Assembly: GCA_030153385.1 (NCBI GenBank)
Contig: JASKJN010000002.1
Location: 1 to 57,083 of the forward strand
Reading direction: 5' to 3'
From: Archaeoglobaceae archaeon
Lineage (GTDB): Archaea; Halobacteriota; Archaeoglobi; Archaeoglobales; Archaeoglobaceae
Length of the DNA stretch: 57,083 nucleotides
Part shown: positions 7,350 to 15,965 of the stretch, one piece after another
Position numbering within the stretch: the stretch's first letter is position 1
How the letters are laid out: the number at the start of each line of letters is the position of its first letter
The notes under the pieces: generated by a model
Databases searched by the model: none
What the model was told of the DNA's origin: nothing
What the model saw: only the letters and a program-made list of their open reading frames with translations
Position numbers and translations under genes: made by a program

Positions 7350-8174
7350 GTGCAGAGAAACATTGCGATCTACGGAAAAGGAGGAATTGGAAAGTCAACA
7401 GTTTCAAGCCATCTGTCCGCCTTCTGGGGTTTAAAAGGGCACAGAGTTGCTCTTATAGGCTGTGATCCAAAGAGAGACACAACTTTATTGCTAACAGGGA
7501 ATAAAAGGGTTAAACCCGTGCTTCAAGCCTTAAAGGAGAATGAGGATATTCGAAATTGCTTCGTGAATGGATATGCAAACGTTCTATGCTCGGAAATTGG
7601 CGGACCTGAGCCAGGCGTTGGATGCGCGGGACGTGGACTTCTTTTGGCTTTTGAACTCATCGACCGACTCGGAATTTTGAGGAATACAGAGATCATTCTC
7701 TACGATGTTCCGGGCGATGTTGTCTGTGGAGGCTTTGTTGTTCCTATGAAAAGAGGTAGCGAGGTTTACATCGTTACTTCTGGAGAATACCTGTCTCTGT
7801 ACGCAGCAAACAACATATGCAAAGGTGCTGAGAATGCTGGGAGCAAAGTTGGAGGGTTGATCCTTAACTCTAAATTCGACCTCGAATTAGAGCGAAGAAT
7901 AGTCGAAGAATTCGCAAACGCAGTCGGAACAGAGGTAGTCGGGGTGATCCCCTACCTCAAAAGATTGAAGGAATGTGAAATTTTGGGAAAAACCGTTTTT
8001 CAGCTTCAGGGAAGCGAATATGAGGTCAGCGTCTTCCAAGAGGTTGCGGAGAGGATTCTTGAAAACAAACCTTCAGGAAAGGTCGGCGGACTCGAGGATG
8101 AGGAGTTAATTGCCATCTTGGAGAAATTCTACTCTTCGAGCTTTTCACAGACGCAGAACTCACAAAAGGAATAG
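7350..8174 (+). CDS. cfbC: Ni-sirohydrochlorin a,c-diamide reductive cyclase, NifH-like subunit
   Basis: CfbC is the ATP-dependent reductase partner of CfbD. The pair reduces Ni-sirohydrochlorin a,c-diamide by six electrons and closes the lactam ring, giving seco-F430. The protein starts with QRNIAIYGKGGIGKST (Walker A near residue 10) and has the two conserved Cys ligands of the dimer-bridging [4Fe-4S] cluster, in GVGCAGRG (about residue 92) and PGDVVCGGF (about 126). I place the start at GTG 7350 because NifH-like proteins begin just before this motif and because of the TATA spacing. The rest of the F430 genes lie at 14610-18407 and 34961-35377. It converges on the DUF2115 gene with a 46-base tail overlap. 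A true nitrogenase NifH is unlikely, since no NifDK is present and CfbD is. Confidence 0.93.
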   Translation: MQRNIAIYGKGGIGKSTVSSHLSAFWGLKGHRVALIGCDPKRDTTLLLTGNKRVKPVLQALKENEDIRNCFVNGYANVLCSEIGGPEPGVGCAGRGLLLAFELIDRLGILRNTEIILYDVPGDVVCGGFVVPMKRGSEVYIVTSGEYLSLYAANNICKGAENAGSKVGGLILNSKFDLELERRIVEEFANAVGTEVVGVIPYLKRLKECEILGKTVFQLQGSEYEVSVFQEVAERILENKPSGKVGGLEDEELIAILEKFYSSSFSQTQNSQKE

Positions 8175-8605
8175 GGATTCAGTTGTTTCTCCTTTGCGGG
8201 ACAGTAGTACTTATCTCCCACTTGCTTGATCCCCTTACCACCCGGAAATTTTATTCCCGTTGAATGCACCGGCTTGCGGGCGATGAATATTAGATAAGGA
8301 ACCACAACCCTTGAAATCTTTAAAAAGGCTTTTTCGTATTCATTCTCAGCCTGCTTTTCCAGCCTTTCCATCAACCCCTTGAATTTTTCCGTCTCGATCT
8401 CACCTTCATCTACCCGCTCCATACGCATTAACTCGAACAAGTGTTCAGCAAAGTAACGGAGGATCTCTTCAATCCAAGCTCTGCCAAGACTCTCTGGAAC
8501 AAATTTAAACTCCTCGCTCAGGTATCTTCTGGCCAAAGCAAAATCGAGGTATGTGATCTTCAAAGCGTCTTTCTTGAGAGCTTCCAATAAATCCTTTTTT
8601 CGCAC
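8129..8605 (-). CDS. DUF2115 (UPF0305) methanogen-associated protein
   Basis: This 158-residue protein is predicted to be largely helical and ends in a Cys-rich tail (YYCPAKEKQLNPYSFCEFC) typical of DUF2115, a family found mainly in methanogens. The four Cys residues could bind a metal or Fe-S cluster. It follows mcrA by 29 bases, with an A/T-rich spacer (T-run in the transcript) that may act as a partial terminator for the mcr operon, and an AAAGG site before the ATG. Its position as the last gene behind mcrBDCGA suggests a link to MCR assembly or activation. Function is not established. Confidence 0.8.
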   Translation of the reverse strand: MRKKDLLEALKKDALKITYLDFALARRYLSEEFKFVPESLGRAWIEEILRYFAEHLFELMRMERVDEGEIETEKFKGLMERLEKQAENEYEKAFLKISRVVVPYLIFIARKPVHSTGIKFPGGKGIKQVGDKYYCPAKEKQLNPYSFCEFCVCEKLEE

Positions 8606-8634
8606 GAAGTGAGTTTTAAAAAAGTATAAAAAAT

Positions 8635-10302
8635 TTAGTGCGGTGGAATAACCGCGTCTCTCTCGCCGTCTGGGAAGAATTCTCTCAGAGCACCCTTCGC
8701 GAACATCTTTCTTGGCTCGGTCCAGTCAAATTTCAGTGATGGGTCTGCAAATGCAACTTTAACGATCGGATTCACGCACCATGCGTGCCTGCATGCTGCA
8801 TGAGCTGCTGCGACTATTCCAGCGTATTCTCCGCTGTGACCGACGTTCATTGCGTAGTTCGGATAGTTCGCACCTCTCAGCTCCAGTGGCAAGCCCTCGT
8901 CGCTTCTGTAGGAGAAGCTGTTTGTCATACCGAGCTGGTCCTGCTGGTCGTAACCATAGAATCCGAGTCTGCCCATGTGCTCCTTGTGGAGGATCATTGA
9001 CAGATACCACCCGTTGACTCCCGCCTGAGCGTCTCCAGTGGCGATTGCGGTTCCAACTCCTGAAGCAGCAGCGAGGACTGAAGCCCTCTGAGAACCACCG
9101 AAATGAGTCTCCATCAATGCGGGGAAGCGCTCGTACTGCTCCAAGCCGTAGAGCGTCGCTTCAGTTGCAACATCGAGAACTGTGTCCATTGTTCTCGGAG
9201 CCTTTGCAAATCCGCCGTACTTCTTCTTCACATAATCCGCAATGTAGTAGCAGAAGTCGTCGAGTATGTCATCTGTGTAGACTGCGGTTGCATACTGCGT
9301 GAATCCAACGCCTCCAGACATGTATATTCCGAACCAGAGCTGGTCAAAGATCACGGAACCAGCAGCGAGGGTCTCAAGAGCAACTTTGACCGGATCGTCT
9401 GGATACTTTCTGTTTGTCTGAACGATGTCCGCTAAGTAGCCGAAGGGCAATCCACCGGGTTCGTTTGGACCTCTTGCCCTTCTCCATGGTGTTAGTGTTG
9501 CCATCTGGATAACTTCTGCATGCTTCGCAGCGTATGCAAACTCAGCAATCGCAGCCTCACCGGCCATCAGCTTGTATGAAGCTATCATCGCCATGCTGAT
9601 CTGCATTGCGGACCATCTTGAAATCGTGCCTCCATCTGCAGCTCTGCCAACGATTATCGGGACCCTCGTCACCTGGTAAAGTGACTTGCCGATCGCCTTC
9701 TTCAAAGCCTCAGCCTGCTCTGGTGAGAACTGCTTGTTTATGTCGATCAGGAACTTCTTGTCGATCTGATCCGCAAGTTCATCGTTGCCTGTGAATACCT
9801 TGACATAGGAGTCTGCAACCAACGCTGGATGAATTTCGACCATGTGCTCCTGAACAACCGCACCGCCTGGCAGTGCGTGGTTCACGACTTCCAGATACTG
9901 GTTGATCGTTTCGGGTGTAACTTCCTTACCCAACCTCTTTTCAAGCAATGCGTGAGGAGCATCGAGACCGACTATGACAGTCCTTCTGATATCATCCCAC
10001 ATCTGCTGCATTGCAGCATTGTTTATGTAGTGCAGATCGTCGCCTTCAACATAAACGTCGGTGCCAGAGATCTTATATGGCATCAGAACTCTCTGACCAA
10101 CCGGAATACCACCGAGATGCATCTCAGGGTTATAGCCGGGAATTCCCCTTTCCTTAGAGATCTTCTGAGCCCACTCAACAAACTCCCTCTTTCTTGCGGA
10201 CTGCTTCCAGCCATCGTAGATGTAGAACCTTGTCTGCTTCTCAGTTGGCTCTTCCTTGAATTTCTTCTTCAGGGCATCAATAAACAACTTCTTTTCAGCC
10301 AT
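8635..10302 (-). CDS. mcrA: Methyl-coenzyme M reductase subunit alpha
   Basis: McrA is the catalytic subunit of the enzyme that releases methane from methyl-CoM and CoB, or runs in reverse. The 555-residue protein has the F430 axial Gln (VVQEHMVE, Q151), the methylated His (KHAEV, H261), the Mmp10 target motif PWRRARG (R275), Tyr337 in GFTQYATA, Gln405 in GGSQRA and the thioglycine site GFYGYD (G450). The conserved Cys equivalent to M. marburgensis C452 is replaced by Leu (YDQQDQLG, L457), and the preceding Leu448 position is Gln. The active-site motifs look like methane-type MCR rather than the divergent alkyl-CoM reductases. It is the last structural gene of mcrBDCGA, 10 bases after mcrG. 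Confidence 0.98.
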   Translation of the reverse strand: MAEKKLFIDALKKKFKEEPTEKQTRFYIYDGWKQSARKREFVEWAQKISKERGIPGYNPEMHLGGIPVGQRVLMPYKISGTDVYVEGDDLHYINNAAMQQMWDDIRRTVIVGLDAPHALLEKRLGKEVTPETINQYLEVVNHALPGGAVVQEHMVEIHPALVADSYVKVFTGNDELADQIDKKFLIDINKQFSPEQAEALKKAIGKSLYQVTRVPIIVGRAADGGTISRWSAMQISMAMIASYKLMAGEAAIAEFAYAAKHAEVIQMATLTPWRRARGPNEPGGLPFGYLADIVQTNRKYPDDPVKVALETLAAGSVIFDQLWFGIYMSGGVGFTQYATAVYTDDILDDFCYYIADYVKKKYGGFAKAPRTMDTVLDVATEATLYGLEQYERFPALMETHFGGSQRASVLAAASGVGTAIATGDAQAGVNGWYLSMILHKEHMGRLGFYGYDQQDQLGMTNSFSYRSDEGLPLELRGANYPNYAMNVGHSGEYAGIVAAAHAACRHAWCVNPIVKVAFADPSLKFDWTEPRKMFAKGALREFFPDGERDAVIPPH

Positions 10303-10312
10303 TTAAATCACC

Positions 10313-11107
10313 TCACACCTTTTCAGCCTTTTCAAGCTTGAATCCCGCGAGAGTTCTCAGCAAGTGAATTCTCTTTACCCAGTTTAGCAGTTCTGGATCG
10401 TCTCTTGTGGATACACCGTCTACCCTGTAGATCGTTGTCATCTTCTTTAGCTCTTCTTCTGGCAGTGGCTTTCCAACTCTAACTGGAGTTTCAAGTGGTA
10501 CGCCGACCTGATCCTTCACATAAACGACTTCGCCAGTAGCCTTGTCGAACGTGTACCTTCTGAGGGCATCGAACATCATTCCATTCTCATCAAGTCTCAG
10601 CGAATGTCCGTGAACTGTTGCACCTCTAACTCCGACCCTTGCAGGATCGAAGACTTCGGTCTCGAGCAATTCCTTTGCAACAAGCTCAAGATCGCGCTCT
10701 CTCATTTCAAGAGGAGCTCTTCCTGAAAGCGTTCCTGGATCAACACCTCTGTATCTCCAGAATGCCATCCAGCTTCTCACATATGGAGCAAGAGGGGCGA
10801 AGTAAACGGAGTCTGTGAACTGGATGTATCTGATTCTATCTCCCGCTTTAGCACCAGGTGTTGGTTCTACAAGCTCTCTAATTGGGCATGCGGGTTCGCC
10901 GAGCTCTTCAAGTGGTGGATGCACAGACTTGTAAGCTTCTCCCGGGACTCTGTGCCCAAGAAGTCTCACAACATCCTCATCGGAGATCGATCTCAGCTTC
11001 TTCAGCTCGTATCCGGGATCCAAATACTTTCTCCTGTTCTCCGCAACGATCGTCTCTCCCGGATATGCGGGCTTATACTTACCGGCCTTAACTTTAATTT
11101 CGCTCAT
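10313..11107 (-). CDS. mcrG: Methyl-coenzyme M reductase subunit gamma
   Basis: McrG is the 264-residue gamma subunit of the (alpha-beta-gamma)2 MCR complex and helps line the active-site pocket. The diagnostic core is intact: [34 protein letters not shown] and [20 protein letters not shown]. The length matches classical McrG. The ATG overlaps the mcrC stop by four bases, so translation is probably coupled. A GGTGA-type site precedes it. It sits between mcrC and mcrA as in cultured methanogens. Confidence 0.97.
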   Translation of the reverse strand: MSEIKVKAGKYKPAYPGETIVAENRRKYLDPGYELKKLRSISDEDVVRLLGHRVPGEAYKSVHPPLEELGEPACPIRELVEPTPGAKAGDRIRYIQFTDSVYFAPLAPYVRSWMAFWRYRGVDPGTLSGRAPLEMRERDLELVAKELLETEVFDPARVGVRGATVHGHSLRLDENGMMFDALRRYTFDKATGEVVYVKDQVGVPLETPVRVGKPLPEEELKKMTTIYRVDGVSTRDDPELLNWVKRIHLLRTLAGFKLEKAEKV

Positions 11108-11727
11108 ACATTCACCTCCAAATGCGATTTAACCTTCATACATATCTCTTCAATTTTTTTCGGCGGGCAATTTTGCCCTCTTACAACGTCGGTAACTATC
11201 TCTACAACCTCTCCCAAGGTTTCAGGATTTTCGGGGCTTACAACTCTCGTTCTAACTCCTGCCTTTGCGAAATCCTCAAATGTCACAGGACACTGGCAAA
11301 CGACTACAGCCTTTATCGGCACATATCTAAGGATTGCTTTCGCCTTTCCAACTACATGATGCTTCACATTGCCCAAATGGATTATACAGAGCTTGTGCTT
11401 CGAAATTCTATCTATCTCCTCGATTTTAAGCCCAAAGTGGGAACCATAACCACCCTTAGATGCCGAAGCATCAGGAGGGGCGCTTGATCCAGCATCGAGC
11501 ACGAGAACGCTCGGATTTATTCCTTCCCTCCTAAGGCCAGCGGTGATCTCGCATACGGGTTTTGTCACATGCCTTGTCGAGGGAGACATTGAGATCACGA
11601 TAACATCCGATTTCCTCGCACCACAGTAGCCCAAGGAAACGGTACCTCTTTGGGCTAAACCGCCTCCTAAGCCTATGCCCATCGCCTCTCTGCAGTCAAC
11701 GAACTGGGTTTCCCTGCCTATCTTCAT
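11104..11727 (-). CDS. mcrC: McrC, component of the MCR activation complex
   Basis: McrC is a 207-residue accessory protein in methanogen mcr operons. From published work on the methanogen system it is part of the machinery that reduces Ni of F430 to the active Ni(I) state together with the ATPase A2 and marker proteins. Conserved features are the N-terminal [35 protein letters not shown], the glycine-rich [11 protein letters not shown], and several Cys residues (positions near 11, 35, 59, 114, 144, 187) that could ligate clusters. It overlaps mcrD by four bases and mcrG by four. Presence of both McrC and McrD, which some alkane-oxidising lineages lack or relocate, argues for a standard MCR operon. 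Confidence 0.94.
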   Translation of the reverse strand: MKIGRETQFVDCREAMGIGLGGGLAQRGTVSLGYCGARKSDVIVISMSPSTRHVTKPVCEITAGLRREGINPSVLVLDAGSSAPPDASASKGGYGSHFGLKIEEIDRISKHKLCIIHLGNVKHHVVGKAKAILRYVPIKAVVVCQCPVTFEDFAKAGVRTRVVSPENPETLGEVVEIVTDVVRGQNCPPKKIEEICMKVKSHLEVNV

Positions 11728-12113
11728 TCCTCGTCCTCTTCTCCCCTATCTTCTCTTAACTGCATTATGTATGCGAGCTTGTAGTCGTGAAGCGTGGGAT
11801 AATCCTTAGTGAACTTTCCGATCCTTATGGAGTAGCCGAAAGGCAAAAGATCGTTGCATATTTCCCTGAGTTTCTCCACAACTTTGTCCGCATCCCTTGA
11901 GCGCAGAATTATCCTGCTAACTGCAACCGAAAGCTCCATTTCTTTACCTTTAAATTTGATTTTTTCTCGAACGTCGCTTTTAATTCTTGGACCCTGAATT
12001 ATAAGACCCTCTACTCCTTCTATTCCCGAGATCTTTTCGAACAGCCTTTCAGCTGTCTTAGCCCCTAAAATCCTGTTCGGGAAGATCTCAATATCCTCGG
12101 GAGAGGGTTGCAT
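11724..12113 (-). CDS. mcrD: McrD, MCR operon accessory protein
   Basis: McrD is a 129-residue accessory protein encoded in nearly all methanogen mcr operons. It associates with apo-MCR and is thought to help assembly. The start QPSPEDIEIFPNRILGAKTA and the later RIGKFTKDYPTLHDY segment are typical. It is not a subunit of the mature enzyme. The gene begins five bases after mcrB and overlaps mcrC by four bases, so the whole operon is tightly coupled. Confidence 0.94.
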   Translation of the reverse strand: MQPSPEDIEIFPNRILGAKTAERLFEKISGIEGVEGLIIQGPRIKSDVREKIKFKGKEMELSVAVSRIILRSRDADKVVEKLREICNDLLPFGYSIRIGKFTKDYPTLHDYKLAYIMQLREDRGEEDEE

Positions 12114-12118
12114 GATAG

Positions 12119-13450
12119 TTACACCGTATTCTTAACCTCCGCAACACCCTTTGCAACGTGTACTATTGGTTCTCTCAGCGCTGGAATTGTGCTGAAGACT
12201 CTGCCAATGATTCCCGCTATCCTGTCTGGGCTGTAGTAGACTGTTCCAGCATCCAGAGCGATCGCAGCGGCGATTGCTGGAGCGACGAATCCCTTGCTGT
12301 GCCTCGTGACGATGTGGTTTCCGTGGAACACTACGGGGCTTCCTCCTCCGTAGATCGAGTGGCTGAAGAACGAGAATTCTACACCCAAACCGAGCGCTCT
12401 GCCGAAGTCCACGGAAGGCAATCCTGTCTGCCTCTCAAGCAGGTCGTTGTAGTAGATCGTTACACCCGAAATGCTCTGCATCGCTCTCTGAGCTCCGCAG
12501 TTCACCATCGTAGCTGCCAAGAATCCTGCTGCAGCATAAGCGTTCCACAGCGCGATATCATCTGTTGTGTATGTTACATAGCCAGATTTGCCCTTTCCAT
12601 TTGGTTTGATAACCTTGTCCTCAACCGCTCTCTCGACAAGGCTTGCAACTACCGTTCCGACTGACCCGCTCTTACCGTTCTCCTTCACGAGCTCGTATAC
12701 GAGATTGTTCGCATTCAATCCTTGGAAGGCAAGTCCAAGCAAGTGCAATCTCTCAAAGGAGCCAATTGCGTCACCCATCTCGATCATTGCACTCTGTTCG
12801 AAGATCGAAGCAAGGGATGCTGCATTCATTGCATTTTTCCTTGTGATCGTAGATATGTAGGAAACTGGAACGTTTCTCAACGCATATCCCAGGCCCTCAT
12901 TCTGCTGTGGGACTGAAAGCAGAGACTGCACATTTCCCCCCATAAGATCCATTGTCTGAGGATATCTGCCCCAAACAGCCGCCTTTACCATCGGTGCGTC
13001 GAACATGTCGACCTTGAAAATGTCGATAATCGCTTCGGTAACCGCAGCTGCGGTTGCAGTGATTGGCGCGGTATACTCGACCGCCTTCAAAACTCTGAGC
13101 GTTGGAACCTTTACGAGAAGGCTCCTTCCCTCATCAAGTATCTGAACCTCAGTGTCATCGTCTTTCTTAACCTGTATTATGCTTTTTATCTTATCCGCAA
13201 TGGCTCCCGCGTTGCCTACAATATCGAGCTTCAATGACTTCCCTGGAATTATGCACTTCTCTCCACCAACCGCTCCAGTCTCCAAAGCCTTCTGAATTCC
13301 CTGCAGGTTCACTGCTACGGATCTCTGGACCGTCTTTATTATTCCCTCTATAGCGGGGTTCAGCAATGGGCTAACAGCCTCGAGTGGCACCCCCGACTCA
13401 AGCAACTTTCCCTTGTCGTCATAAAGGTCTATCTTGTCCTTATATTTCAT
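12119..13450 (-). CDS. mcrB: Methyl-coenzyme M reductase subunit beta
   Basis: McrB, 443 residues, contributes the coenzyme B channel and a catalytic Tyr of the MCR active site. The key region FSFFSHSIYGGGSPVVF (near residue 360-376) contains the conserved Phe and the Ser-Ile-Tyr triad. NHIVTRHSKGFVAPAIAAA follows as in methanogens. It is the first gene of mcrBDCGA. A strong ribosome site (GGGGGTGG on the minus strand, 13455-13462) lies four bases before the ATG, fitting very high expression. Confidence 0.97.
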   Translation of the reverse strand: MKYKDKIDLYDDKGKLLESGVPLEAVSPLLNPAIEGIIKTVQRSVAVNLQGIQKALETGAVGGEKCIIPGKSLKLDIVGNAGAIADKIKSIIQVKKDDDTEVQILDEGRSLLVKVPTLRVLKAVEYTAPITATAAAVTEAIIDIFKVDMFDAPMVKAAVWGRYPQTMDLMGGNVQSLLSVPQQNEGLGYALRNVPVSYISTITRKNAMNAASLASIFEQSAMIEMGDAIGSFERLHLLGLAFQGLNANNLVYELVKENGKSGSVGTVVASLVERAVEDKVIKPNGKGKSGYVTYTTDDIALWNAYAAAGFLAATMVNCGAQRAMQSISGVTIYYNDLLERQTGLPSVDFGRALGLGVEFSFFSHSIYGGGSPVVFHGNHIVTRHSKGFVAPAIAAAIALDAGTVYYSPDRIAGIIGRVFSTIPALREPIVHVAKGVAEVKNTV

Positions 13451-13508
13451 ATATCCACCCCCTTTTTTTGGATTTCACAACGCTTCTGCATTCTTTAGAC
13501 CGCACACA

Positions 13509-13527
13509 AGTTTAAATATTTTTCCCA
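13509..13527 (-). promoter_or_regulatory. Promoter of the mcrBDCGA operon (TATA/BRE)
   Basis: On the minus strand a purine-rich BRE-like gggaaa is followed by aatatttaaa, an archaeal TATA box. Transcription would start about 25 bases downstream, near 13485, leaving a leader of about 35 bases that contains the strong ribosome site before mcrB. The 221-base region 13451-13671 is shared with the divergent MMP2 gene, which has its own TATA (cctttttaa, about 13642-13650). Confidence 0.6.
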
Positions 13528-13671
13528 TTTTTTCCAGCCCATATTCAGACCTTAATGTAAAATTCGAATATTTCTAAATTTTATTTCGGTTTTAAATTAT
13601 AACAGTCTATTAACACGAAAGAACACTTTGAATTCCAAAAACCTTTTTAAGCCACACCTGAATTAAAGCCG

Positions 13672-14613
13672 ATGGCTAAGTTGGATCTCGAGCAAATCAT
13701 CGCAGAATTGCGAAGCTGGCCAGGGCTGGTGAGAAAAAAATTTGCTGGAAGACTTGCAGAGCTAGTAGACGAGTATTTTGGAGAAGATGCTGGCTACTTC
13801 TCTCTTGGAGACAAAGAAGTCGTCTTCACTGTAGACGGGATCTGGCACAAGGTTTTGGAAGAAGATCTTTACTGGGGCGGATTTATTTCCATACTTGTTA
13901 ACGTTCACGATGTTTATGCAATGGGTGCAAGAGCAAGGTATGCGGTTAACGTGATCTCAGTCAAAGACACAACAGCCCTGGAAAGTATAAAGAAGGGGAT
14001 GCTGGATGCTGCCCAGAAGTATGATGTCAAGATCCTTAAAGGCCATGTGCACCCCGACGCCCCATTTAATTCAGTTGAAGTTGCGATGATCGGTTTTGCG
14101 AAAAAAGGTTGCCTGATAAAGTCAAACACTGCAAAAGAAGGAGATAGCATCATCGTAGCTGTGGACACAGATGGCAAGCCACATAAAAAGCTTATCTACA
14201 ACTTCGACTCAACGAATAAGCCCACAGAAACGATAAGAAAACAACTTGAGTCTATGGTCTATCTTGCGGAGAACAAACTCGTGAATGCGGGAAAAGATTT
14301 GAGCAACGCTGGAATCATCGGGACGATTGCAATGATGCTCGAAATCAGCAAGAAGGGTGCTGTAATAGAACTGGAAAAGATCCCGAAGCCCGAGAATGTA
14401 GAAATGATTCAGTGGTTAAAAAGCTATCCCGCCTGTGGCTTTTGCGTGACCTCAGATCGATCTGAAGAAGTTAAAAGGGTTTTTGAAACCCACGGGCTTA
14501 AAGCTGAAGTCGTGGGAAAAGTTGATTCGTCCAGAGTCGTAAATTTGAGATATAATGGTGAGCAGAAAACTTTTTTCGATTTCAGAAAGGAAAGCGTTTT
14601 AGGGTTACTCTAA
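13672..14613 (+). CDS. Methanogenesis marker protein 2 (AIR synthase-like)
   Basis: This 313-residue protein belongs to the PurM/ThiL/SelD/HypE kinase-like superfamily and matches methanogenesis marker 2. The FTVDGIWHKVLEEDLYWGG stretch is the family's Asp-containing ATP/Mg loop, NVHDVYAMGARA follows, and DLSNAGIIGTIAMMLE is the conserved second-domain motif. Members bind ATP and a substrate between two ATPG domains. The substrate here is unknown; involvement in MCR maturation is inferred from its restriction to MCR-bearing archaea and its divergence from mcrB. A TATA box 25 bases before the ATG suggests a leaderless mRNA. The stop overlaps the cfbB stop tail-to-tail by four bases. Confidence 0.86.
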   Translation: MAKLDLEQIIAELRSWPGLVRKKFAGRLAELVDEYFGEDAGYFSLGDKEVVFTVDGIWHKVLEEDLYWGGFISILVNVHDVYAMGARARYAVNVISVKDTTALESIKKGMLDAAQKYDVKILKGHVHPDAPFNSVEVAMIGFAKKGCLIKSNTAKEGDSIIVAVDTDGKPHKKLIYNFDSTNKPTETIRKQLESMVYLAENKLVNAGKDLSNAGIIGTIAMMLEISKKGAVIELEKIPKPENVEMIQWLKSYPACGFCVTSDRSEEVKRVFETHGLKAEVVGKVDSSRVVNLRYNGEQKTFFDFRKESVLGLL

Positions 14614-15965
14614 CTTTTCCCGTATTTCTTACACTTTTCGAGAAATCTGACCGAATTTCTTTCTGGTATGAGCATATGCATGTAGCTTGCCAGGCAATCG
14701 TGTGAGAGGATTCCGTCATGAAATCCATCGATTCCATAGCCTCTCTCAAGCTCATATGCATATTTGATATCTCTCCCTGTGTCTAGGTATGAATAATGGA
14801 ACTCATGCCCGAGATGGATTTCGCCCTTAACTGAGAGAACATTATCCTCAATAACCCTCGCTCTCGTATATCCCAAAAATCTTCTTGAAAGGTCAAAAAT
14901 TGCATCCGCAGGTATAATACCAACTCCATCAAATTTCTCACCACGAACAACAAGCTTCTCGCAGAGAAACATGAGCCCACCGCACTCCGCATAAGCTGGA
15001 CAATCATCTTCGATCTTTTTCCTCAAAGAATTCATTGAATCCTTATCAAACTCCCTCACAAAAATCTCTGGATAACCCCCTCCGATCAGAATTCCGTCAG
15101 CCTCTTCAGGAAAAACTGACTCAAGAGGGCTGAAAAATACAAAATTCGCACCTAAGGCTTTGAGTCTGTCGAAGTTTTGAGTATAGTAGAAGTTAAAGGC
15201 CTTGTCAAGCGCGACAGCTACTTTAACATCGAAATTTTTCCTTTTAGTTTCCTCTCGAATTCTTGGCATTTCTTCAGCCTGTTGAGCTATCCTCAAGAGT
15301 CCTTCGAGATCCAGTCTTTCCTCAACGATTTCAGCCCATCTCTCGACCTTCTCTTCTACCTCTTTTTCAATCCCTTCGACAGTGATCAGCCCCAAGTGCC
15401 TCATGGATATCTCAAGTTCCTTCTTCCTTGGGATAGTTCCGAGAACTCTGATCCCGGTAAGCTCTTCAACAGCTCTTCTGGCCTTTAGCTCATGCCTCTC
15501 TCCTCTTGATGAATTCAAGATAACTCCGCGAATATCTGCGTTGAAAAGCTCCGCAAATCCCTTCACTATCGCAGCAGAACCCATGTTCAGGCCTCGAATA
15601 TCAACTACAAGCAATATGGGTGCCTTAATAATTCTGGCAACAGAAAATGTGCTCCCTTTCAGGCTTAAGGGATCTGAGGAATCGTAAAGACTTCTTACTC
15701 CCTCGACAATTGCCAAATCCGCTCCTTCACAGTAATTCTCGAAGTCCCTCAAAATCTCTTCCTCGCTCATAAGACATGAATCCAAATTGACCGCTTTTCG
15801 TCCAGAAGCAATTGTTAGGTATTTCGGATCTATGAAATCTGGGCCAACTTTAAAAGTCTGGACCTCGTAGCCCCTTTTTCTCAAGGCCCTCGCAATCCCG
15901 CATGTTAGCATCGTTTTTCCGCTTCCGCTGTTAGAAGCGGATATCACTACTCTCGGGATTCGCAT
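14610..15965 (-). CDS. cfbB: Ni-sirohydrochlorin a,c-diamide synthase
   Basis: CfbB amidates the a and c acetate side chains of Ni-sirohydrochlorin using ATP and glutamine, the second step of F430 synthesis. The 451-residue protein has the CobB/CbiA layout. An N-terminal dethiobiotin-synthetase-like P-loop (SASNSGSGKT, about residues 10-18) and KVGPDFIDPKYL are followed by a C-terminal glutamine amidotransferase domain with catalytic Cys in PAYAECGGLMFL (about residue 327). The alternative, cobyrinate diamide synthase for cobamide, is less likely because the gene is the third of a cfbE-cfbD-cfbB series with overlaps (19 bases with cfbD). Confidence 0.93.
   Translation of the reverse strand: MRIPRVVISASNSGSGKTMLTCGIARALRKRGYEVQTFKVGPDFIDPKYLTIASGRKAVNLDSCLMSEEEILRDFENYCEGADLAIVEGVRSLYDSSDPLSLKGSTFSVARIIKAPILLVVDIRGLNMGSAAIVKGFAELFNADIRGVILNSSRGERHELKARRAVEELTGIRVLGTIPRKKELEISMRHLGLITVEGIEKEVEEKVERWAEIVEERLDLEGLLRIAQQAEEMPRIREETKRKNFDVKVAVALDKAFNFYYTQNFDRLKALGANFVFFSPLESVFPEEADGILIGGGYPEIFVREFDKDSMNSLRKKIEDDCPAYAECGGLMFLCEKLVVRGEKFDGVGIIPADAIFDLSRRFLGYTRARVIEDNVLSVKGEIHLGHEFHYSYLDTGRDIKYAYELERGYGIDGFHDGILSHDCLASYMHMLIPERNSVRFLEKCKKYGKS

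Noticed and set aside
8635-13450. Alkyl-CoM (C2+ alkane) reductase
   Set aside because: Active-site stretches, presence of McrC and McrD in mcrBDCGA order, and a full Mtr complex all point to methane-type MCR; no second divergent Mcr was seen in the window.
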